From Maricaulis sp048269565 (GTDB lineage Bacteria; Pseudomonadota; Alphaproteobacteria; Caulobacterales; Maricaulaceae), in assembly GCF_048269565.1 (NCBI RefSeq), contig NZ_JBLXIK010000002.1, positions 372,001-436,000 on the forward strand: a stretch of DNA of 64,000 nt, read 5' to 3'. Both the position numbers and the translations under genes were made by a program. The notes under the pieces were generated by a model. The model was not told the origin of the DNA. It was given only the letters and a program-made list of their open reading frames with translations, and did no database searches. Below, piece after piece: positions 43,124 to 51,800 of the stretch (within the stretch, counting starts at the first letter, position 1; the number at the start of each line of letters is the position of its first letter).

Positions 43124-44083
43124 ATGTCCGATACATCAAAATTGCCCGAATACGCCCTTGAAGCGATCGATCTGCGCAAAACCTATCGCGGTGGCGGCGG
43201 CTCGCCGGACAAGGAAGCGCTGAAGGGAATCGACCTCAAGGTCAAGCGGGGCTCATTCTTTGGCCTGCTCGGACCCAATGGCGCCGGCAAGTCGACCTTC
43301 ATCAATATTTTCGCCGGTCTCGCCAACAAGACCAGCGGCACGGCGCGCACCTGGGGTATTGATATCGACCGGGACAGCCGCGCCGCACGCGCCGCCATCG
43401 GCGTCGTGCCACAGGAAATCACCGCCGATGTGTTTTTCACGCCCTATGAGACGCTGGAATTGATGGCCGGTTTCTACGGCGTGCCGAAGAATGAGCGCCG
43501 TACCGACGAGCTGCTCGAAGTGCTCGGCCTGAGCGACAAGCGCGATGCCTATGTGCGGCAATTGTCCGGCGGCATGAAGCGGCGCCTGCTGGTCGCCAAG
43601 GCGATGGTGCACACCCCGCCGGTGCTGGTGCTCGACGAGCCGACCGCCGGCGTCGATATCGAATTGCGCAAGCAGCTCTGGACCTTTGTCCGCGAGCTGC
43701 ATGCCAATGGCACCACCATCGTGCTGACCACGCACTATCTCGAGGAAGCCCAGGAATTGTGCGACGAGATCGCCATTATCGACCAGGGCAAGGTGATCGC
43801 CTGCGAGCCGAAGGAAACCCTGCTCAAGCGCATGGACAGGAAGACGCTGGTGATCACGCCCGGCGAGCCCCTGAGCGCCGTGCCGGCCAGCCTCGATGGC
43901 CTCGATACGGAAATCCGCGCCGATGGCTCGCTGGCGATTTCCTATCGATTTGGCGAGGTGTCGGTTGCCGAAATGATCGAGCGCTTCCATGCCTCGGGCG
44001 CCCGCATTGCCGATCTGCGCACCGAGGAAGCCGATCTGGAAGATGTCTTCCTGTCGCTGACCTATCACCGCGAAGACGCGTAG
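43124..44083 (+). CDS. ABC transporter ATP-binding protein, without adjacent permease
   Basis: A 319-residue ABC-2-type ATPase: Walker A GPNGAGKST, Q-loop GVVPQE, signature LSGGMKRRLL, Walker B VLVLDEPTAG and the H-loop TTHYLEEA. A C-terminal extension of about 85 residues (from KTLVITPGEPL) resembles that of exporters for polyketides, drugs or polysaccharide. The next gene on the same strand is an unrelated SDR 347 bases away, and no permease gene is present, so it must work with a permease encoded elsewhere. Confidence 0.88.
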   Translation: MSDTSKLPEYALEAIDLRKTYRGGGGSPDKEALKGIDLKVKRGSFFGLLGPNGAGKSTFINIFAGLANKTSGTARTWGIDIDRDSRAARAAIGVVPQEITADVFFTPYETLELMAGFYGVPKNERRTDELLEVLGLSDKRDAYVRQLSGGMKRRLLVAKAMVHTPPVLVLDEPTAGVDIELRKQLWTFVRELHANGTTIVLTTHYLEEAQELCDEIAIIDQGKVIACEPKETLLKRMDRKTLVITPGEPLSAVPASLDGLDTEIRADGSLAISYRFGEVSVAEMIERFHASGARIADLRTEEADLEDVFLSLTYHREDA

Positions 44084-44429
44084 GGCGGGCCCGCCGCCTG
44101 CACGAAAATCTCCACGCCGCGACTGACTGAGCTCGCGCCTCCCGTGCGACCGGAACGGCTGGATTATGTGCCAGGGTTGAGGGGATGGGGATAACATCAC
44201 CAAAAATTCGTCATCCTGACGCAAGTCAGGATGACGTGAGGTAATTGTTGGCGGTGTGGGATAAGGCGCCAATCGCCGACCCTCGCGCCCGTCATTCTCA
44301 CCAGCTCCGACGCCTTCGGCGCCACCTCTTCCATCAAGGAAGAGGAGGGTGCAGTGTGGATGGGTGGAGCAACATCCTGTTCGCCACTCCCCGACCGCCC
44401 GGATCCCGCCAATCCTTGAAAGGAAGACC
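44084..44429. other. Intergenic region with dispersed repeats, no gene
   Basis: About 346 bases between the ABC ATPase and SDR genes. It holds a 12-bp GGCGGGCCCGCC palindrome just after the ABC stop, the hairpin at 44209-44236 and a copy of the type A unit (CCTCTTCC-ATCAA-GGAAGAGG at 44325-44345). No coding frame is credible. Confidence 0.65.
44209..44236. repeat. Perfect 12-bp hairpin repeat (type B core)
   Basis: CGTCATCCTGAC and GTCAGGATGACG are perfectly complementary around a GCAA loop. The GTCATCC core also forms the arms of the element at 35313-35449. There is no T-run, so it is a dispersed repeat rather than a terminator. Confidence 0.65.
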
Positions 44430-45407
44430 ATGTCAATTTCGGATCAAGCCCCGCTTCAATCGGGATTTCATGCCAAATCGACCGCCGCAGAGGTTGTCGC
44501 GGATATCGATCTGGCCGGGAAAATCGCTATCGTCACGGGCGGTTATAGCGGGATTGGGTTGGAAACGGTGCGCGCCCTGGCCAGCAAGGGGGCGAAAGTC
44601 ATTATTCCGGTCCGCTCCGAGGCGAAGGCGAATGAGGCGCTGGCCGCGCTCCCGGGCGATATCACAACGGTGCCAATGGATCTGGCGGAGCTGGCATCGG
44701 TCAGAGCGTTTGCTGGCGCGATGCAGGATGCGCTGCCCCGACTGGACCTGTTGATCAATAATGCCGGCGTCATGGCGAGTCCCGAATCGCGGGTCGGGCC
44801 CGGCTGGGAATCCCAGTTCGGGATTTGCCATATGGGACATTTTGCGCTGACCCAGGGTTTGTTTTCGCTGCTCGAAAACACCCCGGATGCGCGCGTGGTG
44901 GCCCTGTCATCGACCGCACACAAGATCTCGGACATCATTTGGGACGACATCAATTTTGAACGTATGCCCTACGACAAATGGCGGGCCTATGGACAGGCCA
45001 AGACGGCGAATGCGTTGTTCGCCAACGCCCTGTCGCGGCGCCTGAAACCGTCCGGCGGCCTCGCCTTTGCCGTGCATCCGGGCGGGATTTTCACGCCGCT
45101 GCAGCGTCATTTGCCCAAGGAAGAAATGATCGCGCTGGGCTGGCTCGGCGAGGACGGTGAACCGTCGGAACTGGCCAAGGCGGGCTTCAAGACCCCGGAG
45201 CAGGGTGCCTCGACCACGCTGTGGGCCGCGACTTCGCCGCAATTGGTCTCAAGGCCCGGCGTCTATTGCGAAAACGCCGACATCGCGGCGGTGACGGTCC
45301 CGGACAGCCCGATGGCGCGCTATATGGGCGTCGACCCCCATGCCTGCGACGATGATTCCGCCGAGCGGCTGTGGCGCCTGAGCGAAGACTGGCTCGCGTC
45401 CGCCTGA
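44430..45407 (+). CDS. Short-chain dehydrogenase/reductase
   Basis: A 325-residue classical SDR: cofactor motif TGGYSGIG, the NNAG motif in LLINNAGVMAS, catalytic Ser in VVALSSTAHK and the YGQAK catalytic Tyr-Lys pair. The pattern (an N-terminal extension of about 30 residues, a conserved WWDDINFER-type stretch and a long C-terminus) is that of the retinol dehydrogenase/WWOX-like branch, but the substrate is unknown. The start at 44430 has a GAAAGGAAG ribosome-binding site. It has no operon partner; the arsenic operon begins about 50 bases after its stop. Confidence 0.8.
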   Translation: MSISDQAPLQSGFHAKSTAAEVVADIDLAGKIAIVTGGYSGIGLETVRALASKGAKVIIPVRSEAKANEALAALPGDITTVPMDLAELASVRAFAGAMQDALPRLDLLINNAGVMASPESRVGPGWESQFGICHMGHFALTQGLFSLLENTPDARVVALSSTAHKISDIIWDDINFERMPYDKWRAYGQAKTANALFANALSRRLKPSGGLAFAVHPGGIFTPLQRHLPKEEMIALGWLGEDGEPSELAKAGFKTPEQGASTTLWAATSPQLVSRPGVYCENADIAAVTVPDSPMARYMGVDPHACDDDSAERLWRLSEDWLASA

Positions 45408-45453
45408 GGCTTTCCGGAGTACAGGCGCTGAGGCGAAGCGGGAAAATGCCCTT

Positions 45454-45497
45454 GTATCGTTGATTGCCGATATATATGTATCGGCGATCAACGATAC
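45454..45497. promoter_or_regulatory. Long inverted repeat, probable ArsR operator
   Basis: Two 19-base arms, GTATCGTTGATTGCCGATA (45454-45472) and TATCGGCGATCAACGATAC (45479-45497), are complementary except for one G-T pair and are separated by six bases. It lies 14 bases before the arsR ATG and is unusually long and perfect for an ArsR/SmtB site. Confidence 0.7.
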
Positions 45498-45511
45498 GGG
45501 ACGCGTCTGAT

Positions 45512-45934
45512 ATGCCTGACCGGAACTCCATCGCGCTGCCGCCTTCATTTGAAGCCGAGACGATCGCTGCGCTCGCCAAGGCGCTGGCGCATCCGGCCCG
45601 GGTGCGGATCATCGCCTTCCTGCTGTCGCGCCCCGGCTGTATTGGTGGCGACATCGTCGACCAGGTCGGGCTGGCCCAGTCGACGGTCTCCGAACATCTG
45701 CGGATCCTCAAGGATGCCGGGCTCGTGCAGGGCGCGATCGACTACCCCCGTGTCTGCTATTCCCTTGATCCCGACGCCCTGGCACCGCTCCAGGTGATGA
45801 TCGGGGCGATAGCCGCGCGGCCTGCCGGCGCCGATGCGGCCTGTTGCTACACCCCGCAAGGCTGCGTCCCCCGGGAAGCCGATGACAATCCTGATGCCAG
45901 CCATGATGGCCTGAAACCCCATGAAGAGGTCTGA
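45512..45934 (+). CDS. arsR: ArsR-family As(III)-sensing repressor with C-terminal Cys triad
   Basis: A 140-residue winged-helix repressor: ALAHPARVRIIAFLL, then GDIVDQVGLAQSTVSEHLRILKDAGLV as recognition helix. The sensor cysteines are not in the helix (no ELCVCDL) but at the C-terminus: Cys111, Cys112 and Cys118 in AACCYTPQGC. This spacing equals that of the Acidithiobacillus ferrooxidans type of ArsR (Cys95/Cys96/Cys102), which binds As(III) there. It sits directly behind a long palindrome and ahead of the fused arsenate reductase, so it almost surely controls that gene. Confidence 0.9.
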   Translation: MPDRNSIALPPSFEAETIAALAKALAHPARVRIIAFLLSRPGCIGGDIVDQVGLAQSTVSEHLRILKDAGLVQGAIDYPRVCYSLDPDALAPLQVMIGAIAARPAGADAACCYTPQGCVPREADDNPDASHDGLKPHEEV

Positions 45935-45938
45935 TCCG

Positions 45939-46775
45939 ATGCGTATCCTGTTTCTGTGCGTTGCCAATTCAGCCCGCAGCCAAATGGCCGAGGGGCTTGC
46001 GCGCGCGATCCTGCCCGCCTCGGTCGAGGTGGCGAGCGCGGGTTCGGCTCCGTCCGTGCTTAACCCGCTTGCCGTCGAGGCCCTGTCCGAGACGGGGATC
46101 GATATTGCGCATCATCGCGCCAAGCCGGTCGAGGCGGTTTCGCCGCAAACCGCCGATCTGGTCGTGACCCTGTGTGCCGACGAAGTCTGCCCCGTCATCC
46201 CCGGCCGGGTCCGGCGGCTGCACTGGCCGATTACCGATCCCGCAGCCGCCAATGATATCGCCGCCTTCCGCACGGCGCGCGACCAGATCAAGGCCCGTAT
46301 CGAAGTGCTGGCGCGCCTGCTCGACCTGCCCGCCGGGCCGGTAGCGAGCGAGTTCCACGCCAGTATCCGGGTCCGCGACCTGGCCGCCAGCACGCGTTTC
46401 TATGGCTGGCTCCTCAATAGCTGGCCGAAGGAATGGACGCATCGCTACGCGATCTTCATCCGCGCCGATCTCGGCCTCAACTTTGTCCTCATGGTCGCCG
46501 ACGACAACGTCCTGCACCACGACACGCTCTACCATCTCGGCATTGCACTGCCCGACAAGGCGGCCGTAATCGACGCCTATCACCGCGCCCTGGCCTTCGG
46601 CGCCCATGTCGAAAAGCCTCCGCGTACGACCTGGAGGGGCACGCCGCTGCACGAGCTCTGGCTGACCGATCCCGACGGCACGCTGATCGAGGTCTATGCC
46701 CGCCTGACCGATCCCGAACTGGCCGCGATGCCGGCCGACCAGGCTCCGGACTATCTCGTGCCGGGCACCGAATAG
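45939..46775 (+). CDS. arsC: Arsenate reductase (LMW-PTP type) fused to a VOC/glyoxalase domain
   Basis: A 278-residue two-domain protein. Residues 1-130 are a low-molecular-weight phosphatase-type arsenate reductase with the P-loop Cys7-x5-Arg13 (CVANSAR), the general-acid Asp100 in ITDP, and Cys79 and Cys84 in TLCADEVCP, equivalent to the redox cysteines of the thioredoxin-coupled S. aureus enzyme but five rather than seven apart. Residues 138-255 are a VOC domain with the metal residues His140, His199 and Glu251. The vicinal cysteine pair of the organoarsenical lyase ArsI is absent, so that activity is not predicted. It follows arsR by 4 bases. I have not seen this fusion described. Confidence 0.85.
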   Translation: MRILFLCVANSARSQMAEGLARAILPASVEVASAGSAPSVLNPLAVEALSETGIDIAHHRAKPVEAVSPQTADLVVTLCADEVCPVIPGRVRRLHWPITDPAAANDIAAFRTARDQIKARIEVLARLLDLPAGPVASEFHASIRVRDLAASTRFYGWLLNSWPKEWTHRYAIFIRADLGLNFVLMVADDNVLHHDTLYHLGIALPDKAAVIDAYHRALAFGAHVEKPPRTTWRGTPLHELWLTDPDGTLIEVYARLTDPELAAMPADQAPDYLVPGTE

Positions 46776-46799
46776 ACAGGCGGCAGGAGAGGAAAGCCG

Positions 46800-46919
46800 A
46801 TGCTTGAATACAGGGTCTCCGCACGCCTTATCGACAGTCACGGATCCGAGGCGATGTGCCAGGATGCGCGGATCGTGCTCGATACCGCGCTGGCGGGGGC
46901 GCCCGAATTTGCCGGATGA
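46800..46919 (+). pseudogene. 5' remnant of an OsmC-family gene
   Basis: A frame of 39 codons behind a good ribosome-binding site (GGAGAGGAAA, 7 bases before ATG) encodes EYRVSARLIDSHGSEAM, then ARIVLDTALAG. This matches the opening of OsmC-family thiol peroxidases often found with arsenic genes. It then ends at TGA, where an OsmC protein would have about 100 more residues, including the two catalytic cysteines. Nothing resembling the rest follows in any frame, so it is a truncated, nonfunctional relic. It lies 24 bases after arsC. Confidence 0.5.
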
Positions 46920-47023
46920 CCCCTGACGCGCGCGCCGATCCTGTCTGTCCCGTTTTTGCCCCTTTTGCCGCCGATACTGGCTGTGACGGGCGGTTTGGCC
47001 CGTCCGACGGGGAGGTCGAGACG

Positions 47024-47365
47024 ATGATGAAAATGCTCCGGCGTGGCTTTGCGCTCCTGATCGCGGCGCCACTTTTCGTCTTTCTGGCCTGGTTCTTCGG
47101 GATATTCCTGCACCCGCAGGGCGCGGTCGGTGCCGGCTTCTCGCTGGTGCTGATCCTGGGCAGTGCGATCGTGGCGCTGCTGACCTATCGCTGGCTCGCC
47201 CGGCCCGGCCCGAAGCTCTATTTCCGCAATCGCGGCGTCGACGGTGTCGATAGCGGCGTCGGGATCGGCATGATGGGGTTAAGCCAGCGCGACGCTGCAG
47301 ACCGCCGCCGTGACGACAATGGCAGCGATCATTTCGGCGATTTCGGCGGTGATGGCAGCGACTGA
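47024..47365 (+). CDS. Small two-span membrane protein of unknown function
   Basis: A 113-residue protein with two hydrophobic segments (FALLIAAPLFVFLAWFFGIFL and AGFSLVLILGSAIVALLTY) and a polar, acidic, Gly/Asp-rich C-terminal tail (ending NGSDHFGDFGGDGSD). GGGGAGG eight bases before 47024 sets the start, although a longer frame exists upstream. No family is recognised. It lies between the OsmC relic and the second ArsR gene. Confidence 0.5.
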   Translation: MMKMLRRGFALLIAAPLFVFLAWFFGIFLHPQGAVGAGFSLVLILGSAIVALLTYRWLARPGPKLYFRNRGVDGVDSGVGIGMMGLSQRDAADRRRDDNGSDHFGDFGGDGSD

Positions 47366-47377
47366 ACCGGTTTGACA

Positions 47378-47401
47378 ACGATTAGAGAATTAGCTAATCG
47401 T
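47378..47401. promoter_or_regulatory. Promoter and operator of the second ArsR gene
   Basis: TTGACA (47372-47377) is directly followed by the inverted repeat ACGATTAG (47378-47385) and CTAATCGT (47394-47401), eight perfect base pairs around eight bases. It lies where the promoter's spacer and -10 should be, six bases before the ATG, as expected for autorepression. Confidence 0.6.
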
Positions 47402-47407
47402 CTATCC

Positions 47408-47704
47408 ATGTCAGATGTTTTCAAGGCCCTCGCCGACCCGACCCGCCGCAAGGTGCTGCAGATCCTGAAATCGGGACCGCAGACCGCCGGCGAGCTTTCG
47501 GACGCCTTTCCCGTCTCCAAGCCGACCATGTCTGCCCACTTCAATGTCCTGAAGCAGGCCGGCCTGGTCGTCACGGAAAAGGCCGGGAAATCGGTCATCT
47601 ATCACCTCAACGTATCGGTCCTGGAGGAGGCCCTGCTGGGCTTCTCCGAGGCGTTCGGCTTCGGCCGTGCGGCCACCGATACCAACCGGGAGACACCGCA
47701 ATGA
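47408..47704 (+). CDS. ArsR/SmtB-family autorepressor, SdpR-like
   Basis: A 98-residue winged-helix protein: VFKALADPTRRKVLQILKSGPQTAGELSDAF, then SKPTMSAHFNVLKQAGLV. It has no metal-binding cysteine motif, so it is not a metal sensor of the first ArsR's type. It resembles the SdpR-like autorepressors, which lack metal ligands and are paired with membrane proteins. The inverted repeat in its promoter overlaps the transcription start region. It overlaps the next membrane protein gene by four bases. Confidence 0.8.
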   Translation: MSDVFKALADPTRRKVLQILKSGPQTAGELSDAFPVSKPTMSAHFNVLKQAGLVVTEKAGKSVIYHLNVSVLEEALLGFSEAFGFGRAATDTNRETPQ

Positions 47705-48099
47705 TCACGCGCAATATCGGATTTTCGCTGCTGCTGGCCTTCGGCCTGATCGCCGCCGCCCTGGCTGCAAACTGGGCCGCGGATGCCAGCCTGACCGGGC
47801 CCGACTTTCCGGACCGGATATCGGGCGCCCTGATCGGGCTGATCCTGGCCGTCTTCTCCAACGCCGTCGCCAAACGCATCCCGGGCCGCGCCCCGGCCGC
47901 CGGCGCGGCCGCGCCCAAGCGCTTCATGGGGCTTGCCATGGTGCTGGGCGGGCTGGCCTATGCCGCCGCCTTCCTGTTCGCGCCGATCGAGCTGGCACGC
48001 TGGATCGGCATGGGCGCCGTCATCGCGGCCCTGATCGTGACCGCCATACGTTTTCTGGCCGGCCGCCGGGCAGCAGGCTCCACGCCCGAGCGCGACTGA
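47701..48099 (+). CDS. Four-span membrane protein coupled to SdpR-like repressor
   Basis: A 132-residue protein with about four hydrophobic spans (IGFSLLLAFGLIAAALAANWAA, ISGALIGLILAVFSNAVA, MGLAMVLGGLAYAAAFLFAP and WIGMGAVIAALIVTAIRFLA). The ATGA overlap with the preceding repressor gene means the two are one unit, as in sdpR-sdpI pairs of Firmicutes, where the membrane protein confers immunity and recruits the repressor. Similarity to SdpI is by plan only; I cannot see a diagnostic motif. Confidence 0.65.
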   Translation: MITRNIGFSLLLAFGLIAAALAANWAADASLTGPDFPDRISGALIGLILAVFSNAVAKRIPGRAPAAGAAAPKRFMGLAMVLGGLAYAAAFLFAPIELARWIGMGAVIAALIVTAIRFLAGRRAAGSTPERD

Positions 48100-48161
48100 A
48101 ACACACCGGCGCTAGCCGATTGCGCCCGTCAAGCGCATCGGGTAAGCCTGCCCCATAGTGC

Positions 48162-48238
<77 letters not shown>

Positions 48239-48833
48239 TTCTCTCTTCGTGTGAAGCGTCAGAGCTTTTGATTCATTTGGGTCACAGGGTGTGATTCAAT
48301 CGTCACCTGTCTGTTGTGTTTGAACACCGACACTTTCCTGCAGTTGGCGGAGAAGGCGATGTACTGCGCGTCATTGAAGGTGGGAACGAAGGGTGGCGTT
48401 TCATGCTCCACAATTCTCCCCACCGAAGCGGTCGTTGTTCAATCCTTGCGGCCCGACTCGAAGAAGCGTGGCAAGGGGAATGGCGCCTAAACTGATTCAG
48501 ACTGGTCGAGCGTCTAAAGCTCCCCTGCACCAGGACTTGATCTCTATGTTCGACGGCAATTCGAATGAAATTGAAAGTCGGCGCAGGCCCACCGAAAGCG
48601 GTATGGCAGTTTGTGCGTCTCCTGATCTGTTACACGCGGTTGCCTGGGAGCGCAGCCTTTCATGCGATATCGTGCAGCCAAGCCACAGCCCGGCCAAACA
48701 ATCACGCCCCCCCTTGGGTCCCAAGGTAGTGCAAGCACTTTCAGGACAATCATTAGGCTACCGCCGGCCCGGTGTGGACACCGACTTGAGCCTCCAAAGC
48801 TCACTTTGCGGTTCTCCCGACAAGGCGGAAACA
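48239..48833. other. Low-G+C gap between tRNA-Arg and the giant gene
   Basis: About 595 bases with distinctly lower G+C than the core genes to the left. Short open frames exist on both strands but none has a good start, ribosome-binding site or recognisable product. The most protein-like is at 48259-48423 (minus strand), listed separately. I found no integrase, no transposase fragment and no duplicate of the tRNA 3' end by eye. Confidence 0.6.
48259..48423 (-). CDS. Possible small ORF or gene remnant
   Basis: A minus-strand frame of 54 codons from a GTG at 48423 reads FNDAQYIAFSANCRKVSVFKH, a protein-like composition rather than the noise usual in gaps. There is no ribosome-binding site and no similarity I can name. 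It may be the tail of a decayed gene of the accessory region. Confidence 0.22.
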   Translation of the reverse strand: MGRIVEHETPPFVPTFNDAQYIAFSANCRKVSVFKHNRQVTIESHPVTQMNQKL

Positions 48834-51800
48834 CTAGGCGCGGAGAAATTCAACAAGCTCGTCGAGCATTACCACGTGCGCGTCTTCACCATTCTTCACG
48901 CACGCTCCTTCGAGTGGCTGTGGCGCGCGAATCACCACTAGCCCCCTAACAATCGGAGGGGCACCTAGTCCAAGCCGCGGGCACAACATGGCAGCCCGTG
49001 CCCGAATAAACTCAACCCTATCCAGATGTCGGCGAAGCTTATCTGGGCGCCCCCTTTCGTCATATTTTCCCTGATAGGCCGACAAACGACGAGCGGCTTC
49101 GCCGAGTGTTCTACAGAGCCGAAGATCTTTAGCTTCGATCACCCAAACTGTGTTTGTTGCGCGATCCAGCGCGAGGGAATCTACGTCGCCTAGCCGTTTC
49201 ACTTCATCTGTAGCTTTGATGTTTAAGCAACCGCTGGGACTCACACCTGCCTGAGCCTCGAAGCCATACGATTGGATGGTTTCCGTAACCGTGTCGTTAA
49301 ATCGGTTTCCAGCAAGCCTGCCAGCCGTGCTCGCGTACTGACGCATCCTCAAAGACTGCCAGTAATCATTCTGGAGGGAACCGTCCATTGCCCCCTGGAA
49401 CATATAGAGGACGCTGCGAAAAACCGCAGCAGGGCAAACGAGTAAATCGGGGTCTTCTTTGCTATCGAGCGCGATGATGGGTTTAGAAATCAGCGAATGG
49501 CGTCGTCCGAGTCGGCCGAGGTCGATATCATTCGCGAACCAACCTTCCGGAAGGTCGGTCCAAGAGGGACGAGAGCGCATCGTTATGCGGTCAAGCGCTG
49601 GCCCGAGGTCTATTTTCGCCAGGGGTTCAAATTTCCGCATTTCAGAGAGTAGTTCGGATCGCTTGATATCGAAGACGCCACTAGAACGTTTTGCAGCGAG
49701 GTGAGCCGTCACAATCCCTAAATCCATGACTCCCTCCCAAGGCGTTCCGAACTCCGCCAGAATCGCATCTTGAAACTCCAACTTTGGGTGAGACGTATCG
49801 CTTTCCTCGAATCTAGTAACGTACCGCTGAGCGTCGGAACGTCTGTTTTTGAGATTGAGCTTGAGGCCAGAGGCTTGAATGGATTCCTCCTCAAAATCGT
49901 GATTGGTCAGCATTTCGCCTGTAGGCGAGATATGGATTCGCGGCTCCACCCTGTGGAGACGGATTGCCGCGAGGACGTCTGCGGTCTCAAACACCATCAG
50001 CGCGAGCGCTTGAAGTTCGTCGAAGTCAATAGCGCCAGGCTGCCGACTTCCGTCTTTCCCGGCCTCGCAGAGGCCGATTTCTGTGATTATCGACGACGCC
50101 CGTATGACCCCATAGGCCTTTGAGCGCAGTTCCATACTTCGATGATGGTCGCCCAACTCTCCATGGATCGCGCGCATGGCGTTCGCGGTAACAGCCCAAT
50201 GTGAGAGCTCGCCTTCCGCAGCTTGCAGCGCACAGAGTGAGTAACCAATCAGGGCTTTCCGGTCGTAGCCTCGAACGCGCGCTATGAGCTTTCCTAAAAG
50301 GTGTGTTTGGTACCGATGAACGAAATCGACACTCGATTCGTAGCCTTCGATGCGTGGACCTTCGCAACGCTCGCGGATTTCCCAGCACGTGCCAAATTGA
50401 ACAAGCGCGCCGGCTGACGGCCTGATTTCACGGAATTGTCCGGCTAGGCCGAGTTGCTTGAGTTGTTCAATGGGAGTGATTACCTCTGCAACATGTCGCC
50501 ATCGATAGTGCGGCGAACCCACTGCCTCCAACGCTAACTGAATGAAATCTGACCCATTATCTGCGCCCCTTAGAAAGTGCCAAAATCCCTCGATCATCCG
50601 ACTCGCCACAAACAATTCAGCGATATTGTCTGCACGGCAGAGGAACTTGTGCCAATCCTTGGCGACGCGGATGTGACACTCGCCGCTCTCGTCATCCACC
50701 TGAAGGCTCACGAGCTCATCAAGATCGGCATTTGGAGGCGACGTAATATCATCTTCGGGCATCGGCGCAATTTTTAGCTTGATGCACATTGACCCGGGGG
50801 AGAGATCAAACTTCGATCCCAAATATGATAGGCATTTGGCGGCCCAATGAACAAGGCCGTCCCAAGTCCTAATAAGGACTTCGGGGAGGTCGTTGTCGTT
50901 GGCGTCCTCCAGCTCGACCCACCAGATCACTTCGTCAACCTTGACAGCTACCCTTGGGACAAACTGTTCGGCCGCCTCCAAATCGACATAGATGAGTTCA
51001 TATCCGTCATCTTGAGGCGAGCGCGATTTCCGCGTGACCCGTCTCGCGCCCAATGTCGGGTGGTTCAGAATTCGGAAGTCTGCGGCACCAACCGCTTCTT
51101 GGCGTGTCTCAAGCAACAAGTTGGTGTCGAAGCTCACCATCGCCGGCGGTTCCAAATCGATCATGTGCTCGGGGACGAGTTTCAGTTTGTTACACTTCCA
51201 CCACTGGAAAAGGTTCAGCCAGCCACTTGCAGAGTGCACATTGAATCCCATCTCCCTGGTCAGCGCTTCAATCTTTGCTAGCCGCCAAACATCGTTGAAT
51301 TTGCCACCTTCAACCAATCCCATCGTGACAACATCGGAGGGACAGAGGGTCAGTGAGGTCCAATTTTCCGCATCTAGCTCCAGGCGTTTATCGATCACGA
51401 AGCCGCGCCCGACACCGCCGACCAAACAAATTGTGATACCTTCGACGAAACCTGGCTGGGCCAGACAGTGCGTTCTTGTTTGAGCAATTGTATTGCTCAG
51501 CGTTTGCGTTGCACTGGGGTCGAATTTGGCAACTGACCCAAATGCAGCGTGCGGCCACCCGTCCAGCTCGTCGACGAGTTGGACCACATGCACCCAGAAT
51601 CCGTTTGGTTGCTCCCAGACGGCCTCTCTACGCAAGACGCCGCCGTCGTCGACGAGGCGCGCAGGAAATCTTCCCAAAAACCCCGCCACGTTCAGCATTT
51701 CCCCGTGGACAATGAGGATAGCGGTGCGCAGCGCAACAGACATGTTGTTGTCAAGCGCGGTAGATATGAGATCGGCTCGGAGGGCGGTGGTTAAGTTTGA

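Noticed and set aside
46066..46775. VOC domain as the organoarsenical lyase ArsI
   Set aside because: The adjacent cysteine pair required by ArsI is absent in the corresponding region.
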